DNA of 32,613 nucleotides, from assembly GCF_000003605.2 (NCBI RefSeq), contig NW_003156733.1, forward strand, positions 284,282 through 316,894. Direction: 5' to 3'. The notes beneath the pieces are model-generated. The model had not been told where the DNA came from. It searched no databases and was given only the letters and a program-made list of their open reading frames with translations. Source of the DNA: Saccoglossus kowalevskii. Taxonomy: Eukaryota; Hemichordata; Enteropneusta; Harrimaniidae. Each line of letters begins with the position of its first letter. Position 1 is the first letter of the stretch. A program made the translations under genes and the position numbers. Positions 24,618 through 32,613 of the stretch are shown here, piece after piece.

Positions 24618-25768
24618 TATTGCGAAATTGTATTCATTTGGCGGCATAATGGTTAATACAATCGGACATATAATCAGTTTAGGAATTTATATATTATTTG
24701 TATTATCGTTATATATCCCAAATAGTAAAACCTTTTTGTATGAACGAGCACTTTTACATATTTAAATACAGAGAGCCAATTGATTCATGCAAGCAAATTG
24801 AAATTTTGAATGCTACGACATGGATGATAATCTTGCATCATTTCAATATGTTAGTTGTTTTAAACTATAATATGCGAAGTACTGCAAATAATTAATTTCT
24901 CGGAACGGTGACCTTTCATTCAAATAAGAAGGAACGCTTAAACACGCCCTTACATTTTACGATGGCATTAAGTTTTGCAGGCGAAAGCCGCGAATGTATG
25001 AAATGAAAACAATATCAAATTCCTGACTTAATAAATCTATTATTGACAAATCACTGATCAGTTATTCTTTATTAATCTATATCATTATATATTGTAAAGA
25101 ACACAAGCCGTGTGCCATGTGCCGTGTTTCTATAGTGGCATACTTATGTAATTGTGGTCTTTTTCTTTCTGGTCTCTGAATACATTGGGAATATATGGAC
25201 ATGATTTCAATAATTGTTTTCGTATGTACTAAGAGTTCTATTTTCTCTATGTGGTAAAGTGTGGTTTGAAATGCCGATGTCGCTACACAGCGCATTGTTT
25301 AACTTTTATGTAAACAGACAATGTGATGGACACGCGTTCCATACGTCCCATATGACCATTATCGAATACTTAGTAGTAAGACGACTGTGACGGCGATTTA
25401 TAGGAAGAACGTGTTATTTAGCCAGTGATATATGGACATTATTGATTTGGCTATTGTATTCTTGATTTCATTCTTCCAAATTTGAGATATTTACAGGAAT
25501 TTACCTGTTCGTGTAATAGGCAAGCTTTCGTAAATATCTTAGCTAGTTTTATAGTTATTACAAATAACAGAGTTTGTAACACAATCGAGACAATCAATCA
25601 AACAGGGTAATTAGAGACGTTTATTATAGCTATGTAAAATGACACGTAGATGCCTGGTATGACCTAAAGCAATTGATGTTAATTTATCCAGTGACCTACG
25701 CAAATGTGTTACTCGTGGTGACAATGTGAGATACCCCTGTAACCCTGTGGTGACAGATGTCGATTCAT
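24618..25768. other. Non-coding AT-rich stretch between repeat copies
   Basis: No gene or distinct element recognised; frames are 72 codons or shorter. Confidence 0.5.
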
Positions 25769-25980
25769 CGCAGACAAGTCGGTCGTTTCGGCACAGTGCG
25801 GTAAATTGAAATACGATGCGTGGTTGCTTGTTTATATATCAGATTCGACGACCTTTCTTCTAGCAGGTGCTGTCGTAATTGGCTCATCGGCGTGAGTCAA
25901 ATTAGATATTTAAACTCCAGTAATGCTATGTAAATAGTGTACGTGTCTCGGCTTTGGTTTTATCAAAATATTCGACTACA
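25769..25980 (+). repeat. Diverged dispersed repeat, copy B
   Basis: Second member of the family at 24350-24617, same orientation. It ends about 40 bases before an AAAT array, so the array may have grown from a simple-sequence tail of the element, as happens with some non-LTR retroelements and SINEs. No coding or polymerase III promoter boxes were recognised. Confidence 0.65.
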
Positions 25981-26021
25981 TATTGTTTTAGGAGAATGTG
26001 TGTTACAGATGCACACGTAAG

Positions 26022-26022
26022 A

Positions 26023-26069
<47 letters not shown>

Positions 26070-26082
26070 ATAGATAAATAGA

Positions 26083-26169
<87 letters not shown>

Positions 26170-26171
26170 AT
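26022..26171 (+). repeat. (AAAT)n tetranucleotide microsatellite
   Basis: About 150 bases of ATAA repeats, the reverse complement of the array at 23764-23909, with two A-to-G interruptions at 26073 and 26081. The minus-strand frame through it is an artefact. Confidence 0.98.
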
Positions 26172-26529
26172 TAATTAATACGGATGTAATCTGGGGTTTG
26201 TTTGTCATGTTTGTTGGCTGAAAAGCAGAAGAAGACAGGCTAATTAAGTCTACCTTCTAATAATTGCAAAACATTGATAAAATGTTAAGTAAAGCTTAAA
26301 AATTGTCTAAATATCAGAAAATCTGATATTACGATATCGTTACCCTAAATCATGCCCTAACATGATAATATACAATACAGAGTTTATATACACGTCGTTC
26401 GCAAACGACATTCTACTGAGGCACAATTAATAACGGAAATTGTTTGATAACGTATTGGTCATTTTAATATATCATCCTCGGGTTTCAGCTCGCCGTCATA
26501 TGAAGTATTCGGTGCTCTTCCACGGGTTA

Positions 26530-27072
26530 ATACAATATGAAGCGCCGAAACAGCTTAGGTCACGAACCCGTTTTTCAGAAGCAGGTATGGACAAGGCGTT
26601 TATATATACAGACTTCCATGTTCGTTGAAGAATCCCGCGAATACACTGTTTTGAATTTTGTGAGCACTGAAATATTTTTTTTTCAATCGATATCACCAAA
26701 ACCCTACCACGTGACCTCAAACTTTTTCACAAATAAGCGCGCATAATTTCCGGGCTTTTTCTATTGGAATTCATTTTAAATTAATAAACGTATATGAGAG
26801 TATATTTTTTAGAATTTTGAACAAATTTTGATAAAGTCTATACTTTTGTGTAGATCCACGTAGGAAATGCGTACTTGAATTTACCTTACCTTCGCAAGCA
26901 TGGGTAAGGTTGAGCGTTCAATCATGACACATTTTTTATAACAACCACATAATCATATTTAAACATTTCTATAATAAGGTTTATAAATTATGGTACCAAC
27001 GGTGTTAGACTATAATATCGCCAGATAGTTACACTACTTGTAATTTATTATTAAACACCTTTTTATCAACGT
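26530..27072 (+). repeat. Diverged tandem duplication, copy 1
   Basis: About 543 bases matching 27086-27552 in order. Shared blocks include GTATG..CA.GGCGTTT, then CTTCCAT/ATTCCATC.TTGTTG, then AATTAATAA.CGTATA, then TTTTTAGAATT, then ATAACAACCACA, then GTTAGACTATAATATC and CTTTTTA. Anchor spacing between copies falls from 562 to about 485 bases, so copy 1 carries about 80 extra bases in the middle. Confidence 0.8.
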
Positions 27073-27085
27073 CAAACAGTGACAG

Positions 27086-27552
27086 TGGTAATCTATGCGG
27101 CTTGAACACCTGGACCCGGATTGTAAAACGTGCCTTTCACACGCAAGTATGAGCATGGCGTTTTTAAATATGAAATTCCATCTTTGTTGCCGAGACCTCG
27201 TACTATCATTTTTTCTAAGTGAATACAAACAATCATTTCTGGACCATTCTGATTAGATGTTTTTGAATTAATAATTGTATACGAAAGTACATGCATAATG
27301 CTGCACGATTTTTAGAATTCAAAACGAGTTTTTATATTGTGTCGTGTGAATTGCCTCCTTGACTTCAGAATTTTTGCAGGCTTCAATAAAGGCTAGCCTT
27401 GGATCCACATATATTTCAATAACAACCACACAGTCATATTTACACATATTTGTAAAAGTTTCTAAATGAAAGTACAGTAACTAGTTTTTCGTTGTTAGAC
27501 TATAATATCCTGAGAAAGTTATACAAATTCATTATAAACAAGCTTTTAACCA
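27086..27552 (+). repeat. Diverged tandem duplication, copy 2
   Basis: Second, shorter copy (about 467 bases). Open frames in the two copies do not line up into a shared protein, so the duplicated sequence is probably non-coding. Confidence 0.8.
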
Positions 27553-27596
27553 GTGCTGGGATATAAAATCCCAAAACCATTAATAAAGACACTGAT

Positions 27597-28029
27597 TTGA
27601 ATTGCTGTATTTATGATAACACGATGCTCTGTGAGCGGCACAGTAAAGCAGTTAACGGGTTACTCTCTGGGTTAATTCGAAATTTTCCGGAGCAAGATTT
27701 GACAGATACTGATCCACGAAGAGATACAAGTAAGAAAAGAAAAGCTACACCAGTCTGTACATCATTACGTGACCAAGATTTATTGAACACAATTTACAAT
27801 GAGGCGAAAAGGGGAAAACATGCGATCTTTTGTGATTTTATGCGCACGAAATGTGTTCAGACATGTGCGTCTACTTGAATTTACCGATGGGTGTGAACAT
27901 ATAATTAAACATTCACATGATGTGAAATTGTTTGATTTGCACGGCTTCGATGAAGCCGACCGATCATACCCGTTCTTACAAACCCTTTCGGGATACTGTA
28001 TTCGACATCAGTTGAATTGTGTAATTTGA
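27597..28029 (+). other. Two overlapping open frames of unknown nature
   Basis: A 93-codon frame at 27597-27878 has a basic central patch (D-T-S-K-K-R-K, nuclear-localisation-like) followed by R-D-Q-D-L-L-N-T-I-Y. It overlaps a 76-codon frame at 27799-28029 in another phase. Composition is slightly higher in GC than the flanks. A frameshifted fragment of a mobile-element protein is possible, but no domain is recognised. Dyads at 27912-27926 and 27942-27958 lie in the second frame. It may be chance. Confidence 0.2.
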
Positions 28030-28611
28030 TTGGGCGCGCCATGGAGCTTAATCCATCACTCGGCGTTCCTTCAATAACAAGTCGTACGAATTTCAAATTT
28101 AAACCAATAGATGATGTTTTATACCACGTCGTAGCTTAACTAAAAAAACAAACATAACTTCGATTGCCCATATAGACCCGTCACAACACGTGACTTTGTG
28201 TTCCAGTTACCATGTTGACAAGCGAACGTTTTTATAGTGGGGATTCTGCCAAAATATAACGGTAAGGGAACGGCCGAATAAATAAAATCTGACCTTTCAT
28301 GATGGTGAGGGGCATATTATTTTTTTGTATATTTGTTTTTACAATTGAACAGATCTATCGCCAAGTGCGTTGAATGCAGCCCTGAATGTACACAATACTC
28401 GGGGATCATGCAGACATGCATTTAGATTGACTGTGTGTATTTTTCTAACTATATGACACACTCAAGGGGTGTACTATGAACACAGTTACATAATTAAAAG
28501 GCAATGTCCAGCGTTAACGTCGCAGATTGAAACTAGCAGCGAATATTTCATTCCGAGGTTGTATCCATCTGTGCGAAGATTGATCTTGCCATGTAGTAGT
28601 TTATTTCAAGA
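28030..28611. other. Non-coding stretch
   Basis: No gene recognised. A GGCGCGCCATGG motif at about 28034 is locally GC-rich, and CACGTG occurs at 28187-28192. Confidence 0.5.
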
Positions 28612-28690
28612 AGTGATGCGACGTGATGTAATTGCACGTGATGTAATGTCACGTGATGTGATGCAATGCGATGTGATGTGAGGAGACGTG
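28612..28690 (+). repeat. 15-base minisatellite with CACGTGATGT core
   Basis: Four to five units of about 15 bases of the form ACGTGATGTAATGTC, with a finer GTGAT/ATGTG 5-base periodicity. Two complete CACGTG sites fall in the array (28635-28640 and 28650-28655). Confidence 0.8.
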
Positions 28691-28722
28691 ATTGATTTAA
28701 TTTGATTTGATTCGATTTGAAT
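28691..28722 (+). repeat. GATTT pentanucleotide repeat
   Basis: About six imperfect GATTT-type units follow directly on the 15-base minisatellite and may derive from it by substitution and slippage. Confidence 0.75.
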
Positions 28723-31700
28723 TATTTATGAGAATAAACCGGAAGTTGATATCAGGCTTATCATAAGTTAATATCTAGTCTCCCCTGCTAAATACCTCAA
28801 CATTTGATAAGTAACTTTTGCACGTGCGATTTATTCTGTAACATACATGCAATTATTCACAACTAGCATCGTTAGTAGTATTTTTAGAAATAGTGCGTAC
28901 TCTCAGTTTTGCTAATGGGCATGTATCTCAAATACTTATCTGGAATCATCAACTAATGAGTACGAATCTTGACACCTAAAGTTATAAATATCATCTTTGT
29001 CGAGTAGCAAATGGTGTTGCTTTAGAAACGCCAGCACGCGGAGCAGAGTCTTCGGCTGTCTTACGGAACCTTGATATAATAATTACAGCTCGACTTAAAG
29101 CGTCACGCCCGTTATTTGGATAGAATGACAATTAAGGCAGACGGAGCGAATTTTGTGTGTGCGTTTAAATTATTGATTTACCTTTTCCAATCTAATTGTC
29201 GCTTTCTAACATCACGTAACTGTATACTCAACAGAAAAAGTGCAAATTAGCCCCGAGGTAATTATACCTTGGCAGTAATAACAGTGACTCACTCTCGTAA
29301 GGCGCCGTGATTTTTGCAAGCTTTGAAACGCCAAGCTCACAAGCCAATCATTATTAAATAAATCGGTATTTACAAATTGTTATACATAGGTGTATAAATA
29401 AAGGGAACAGCTTTCTGTCTTTCATTGTGTACAATGTAACAAAACATGTAACGAATGCTGGTAAATATAATTTATACTGTGAAATTAGGCAATAATCCTC
29501 ACTGAGGGTTGGTATATCACGTGATTATCGTTTCCTGTATGTTGTATGGATGAAAACAATAGAAATACACACCATCGGAACACAAATTACATTTCAATGA
29601 GGTGTCCCGAACGTGCCTTTGGTAAAATAAAATAAAGCCTGGGAACTAGAATTTCACCATTTGCAATACACCGAGCGGCATTATGAACCTAACATGCCGT
29701 AGTCATGAAAATGTTCGTTTTAACATTATCTTTCATCACGAAGACATTAATAGATTTTATGTTATATCAATAAATGTTGATGTTATGTCAATGAAAGATA
29801 TCAGTTGCTTATCAACCCTGAAAACCCTAGTAAATAACACGTGTGTGGTGAATTTGTTGGCAACATTTACGTTGGTTCGATCGAAGGTGTTTTATTTCCT
29901 TTTTTTTAGAAAAAGTGACTATCATAATTTATTTGTTTTAACATTTTACTGGAATTTGATCAGTTGTCGAGCTTTATCTGAATAAATACACCATTATTTG
30001 TGAACACATTTGTGAAATTTATTTTGTCTGTAGTTTACTTTCTTCGTATGACAAATAGCTGTATTTCGATGTTAGGTAAGACATTATCCAATGGTTCACT
30101 CAACTCAGAGTAAAGAGTAAATAATAAAACTACGTGACACTTGGCGACCCGGTCGTATGATAATTTTTGATTTATTAGTTGCGTGATGCCTTTTAGTCAG
30201 TGTATTTTGAACTTTCTTTGAAGACATCTCCACGCATCTGCAATCTATCATCATCATTGTGACATACAATCACGGCTGAGACTTCAATGAATATTCATAA
30301 TTACATATATGCAATTTGGGGCAATCTAGTGACATATAAGAAGATGAGAAATAATTTAGTCGGAGCTTGATCGAGCTAGACTTGAATGGAACTGAACTTC
30401 ATTGTTTAGGATTCATTATAGTCTTTTTGTGCTTAAACCACTTGACTTAAAAACTCTATCAGTAGTTTACTGATCTACAGTTATTTTTTACGAGAACGTC
30501 TTCTGAAATAATTCCTGTTTTTTTCGGGGGCACATGATGACGAGAGGGTGCAGGGACAGGGAACTACACCGTCGGAGCAGTATTTTTGGTCGTTCGTTCC
30601 GCGCGGCCCGGTATACACCGTACATTCAGTGTTGCTCGTGTGAGATTGAAGCAGTCACATTGGAAATATCATTGCAGGCATATCGGAAGCACAATGCCCA
30701 AGATAAAACACCGTAAAAACGTTAATATGTAATTGTATTCCACGATGCAGCGGAAAAAAATCCCATCACCATTCGTGTTTATATTAAGTCAATAATAAAA
30801 CAACTTACAATCAAAATTGAATGATCACATTTGAAATACTTTCACAAGCGTGATGCAAGTGTGTGGATGCTAGTAAACAAATGACCAAATTCAATATCTT
30901 ACATAATTCAATATTTTACTCCACTAATAGTAAGACGCAGTCGTCGACGCAGTTCCTTCTCGGCTTGTCAAACGTTGTTAAACCCATTTTGTAAACCATG
31001 TTATTGTTTCAGATATGATTGTTCCCGGGAAACGTCGACCTTCAATATTGTCACGTGTAATAAAAATATCGAACGTCAAAAACTAGTGTTGTTTTGAGTT
31101 GGTCGCGAACATCCTTAACATATTTTATCATACTACATTTTCAAATTTATATTTTAAGGTATATAATTATACTATACTATAAGCATTACTGCATATAAGA
31201 AATATGGCATTGATTTTTAAAACCATACATATAACCCGCCTTTATATATATATTGTTTTCAGAGCTTACTGTTGTGGATAGTACTACAGATCGAGACACC
31301 GTTTAGACGGTTTACGTAATCACGGTGTCTACTGTATGGGTATAGGTATAGTTGAAGTGACATTTCTCGGCTTTCTCGTCATCCTTAATAAGCGTACGCG
31401 TTCGAAATATGAAAGTCGGTTTATTCGACTTATGATCTGAGGGCAAATCCCCGAAACTCTGATTATACCATTATATTTTCTATCGCATCTTGTGACCATA
31501 AAAAAACAGCTCAAAGGTTCGGATGATTTTTACTGAATATTGTGAGCGTAGTGGTTGTTCTCTGTAGGTCCTGAGCTCAAATACCGATTTTAATTTCTAC
31601 CTGGGTTTGAATACCCCAAAAACGGGATTGACAAGTATAATCCTGGATGAGTGATAAGGAAGTCAAAACCAGGGTTGAGATTTTTGGGTTATGCTTGTTT

Positions 31701-32113
31701 ATCACGTATCAGAAAACTTTGTTATGTACAAATAAACAAAATTATGAGTTTCAATTTCGGAAACTGGTACAGAAATATAAAAAAAAATAAACATAGAAAT
31801 ATTATCGTTACGCAATTTTAGTTTGTTTTACTGAACGTTATGCCGCTTAATGAAACTGTCACCAATGTTTATTTTCAAATAATACCGTACTGATCATACG
31901 GTCTTAGACACATTAGGTACGCTGTTGCGCATTTTCTTATAGTACCCAGCGTAGATAAATATCTGACGTCAGGCAGTTATTTTAAGGTAGCGAGAAGGGA
32001 AATTTTCACTTTTTTCTTGATTTTTCAAAAATTGATAAAACGGTTACTTTAGACCTTGATACATCACCCCAGGTTTACAAAAGATCGAAATTGCGAAATA
32101 ACGTTGCTCAAAT
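28723..32113. other. Mostly featureless non-coding stretch
   Basis: No supported gene. The longest frame is 100 codons at 29683-29985 (+), Phe/Ile/Asn-rich as expected by chance. A small CpG-rich patch occupies about 30530-30720, holding a 60-codon frame. An inverted repeat with 9-base arms lies at 31294-31302 and 31322-31330. Confidence 0.5.
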
Positions 32114-32131
32114 TAGTGTTTTAAAACACTA
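32114..32131. other. 18-base perfect palindrome
   Basis: TAGTGTTTTAAAACACTA reads the same on both strands. It could be a binding site for a dimeric protein or simply chance. Confidence 0.9.
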
Positions 32132-32165
32132 GCAGAAAAGACTACAACTGCCGTTTCGTGGATAT

Positions 32166-32552
32166 TTGCGTAGTGTTTATCTTTGGAAGGAATTAAATGA
32201 TAAAATCTTATCTGTATACTCTGTTGTTGACGATTCTGATATAACGGGTGATAAGCTTCCAGTTGTAAACAATGCGTGTTTATCTAACGTCCATTGTCAG
32301 CATTATTGTCAGTCGAGACTTCGTCGGAGAAACATGGTCATACAGTACTCATTTCGCCCAACCTTCCGCTTTTACATCGACCGCTTATCGCTTAATTTCC
32401 GACCACGCGGTCTTGTCCGACCGGAAACCGACCGCATTTTAATCGCGTTTTTTTTTTCGCTCGCTCGCTCATTGAAAACATTGACCGCTCGCCCAAACAC
32501 TGATCACTGGTACATGAGTGGTCGAAATGGTGGTTTTGATAGTGAAGTGTGA
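32166..32552 (+). other. 128-codon open frame in CpG-rich DNA, unrecognised
   Basis: The longest non-repeat frame in the window. Its second half (about 32340-32510) is CpG-rich and carries repeated GACCGC and TCGCTCGC motifs. The initial residue is not an ATG as displayed: the frame opens at a TTG-type codon, and the first in-frame ATGs come later. The peptide is Arg-rich and ends D-H-W-Y-M-S-G-R-N-G-G-F-D-S-E-V. No domain is recognised. Higher local GC lowers stop frequency, so the length alone is weak evidence. It may be a CpG-rich promoter or first exon near the right edge. Confidence 0.2.
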
Positions 32553-32613
32553 ACATACAACTAGTATTAACTATTATTACATTCTGAACGACACCTCAAA
32601 TCTAATAGCTGTA

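Noticed and set aside
29683..29985. 100-codon plus-strand frame
   Set aside because: The Phe/Ile/Asn-rich composition is typical of random AT-rich frames and no domain is seen.

Overview
The window reads as non-coding DNA from a multicellular eukaryote, most likely an invertebrate animal; I cannot name the species. The base composition is visibly AT-rich and there are no operons or bacterial-type genes. Open frames are short. By a rough composition-based estimate, several frames of about 90 codons and about one of 110 codons are expected by chance, so most short frames here need no gene to explain them. The window also holds tetranucleotide microsatellites, minisatellites, diverged dispersed repeats, a transposon-like element with terminal inverted repeats, and a 50-base assembly gap of N at 20010-20059.

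The only convincing coding feature is one internal exon on the minus strand at 17732-17940. It has a good splice acceptor, a good donor and a single open frame of 69 codons, and its base composition is unlike its surroundings. I do not recognise the protein. Because the exon has splice sites on both sides, sequence on both sides of it is probably intron of the same minus-strand gene. No first or last exon was recognised. A weak second exon candidate lies downstream at 16738-16997.

Layout. 1-6923: non-coding AT-rich DNA with small dyads. 6924-7144: degenerate element with terminal inverted repeats. 7145-12890: non-coding, with a 12-G run and a 112-codon frame carrying RFX-like motifs. 12901-13210: CpG-rich block with a TCTCGCGAGA palindrome and open frames on both strands. 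13215-17490: non-coding. 17491-17515: short 10-base duplication. 17732-17940: the exon. 18160-19030: a 21-base minisatellite with decayed edges. 19599-20009: a repeat of about 230-base period running into the gap. 20060-22800: non-coding. 22802-22872: strong hairpin. 23764-23909 and 26022-26171: two long ATTT/AAAT arrays in opposite orientation, with a diverged direct repeat pair between them. 26530-27552: diverged tandem duplication of about 0.5 kb. 27597-28029: two overlapping open frames with small dyads. 28612-28722: short minisatellites. 28723-32613: mostly featureless, ending in a CpG-rich block with a 128-codon frame.

I did not find a novel multi-gene system, CRISPR array, tRNA or rRNA. 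What stands out is structural: the hairpin at 22.8 kb, the repeat beside the gap, an apparent excess of CACGTG sites, and the orphan exon.
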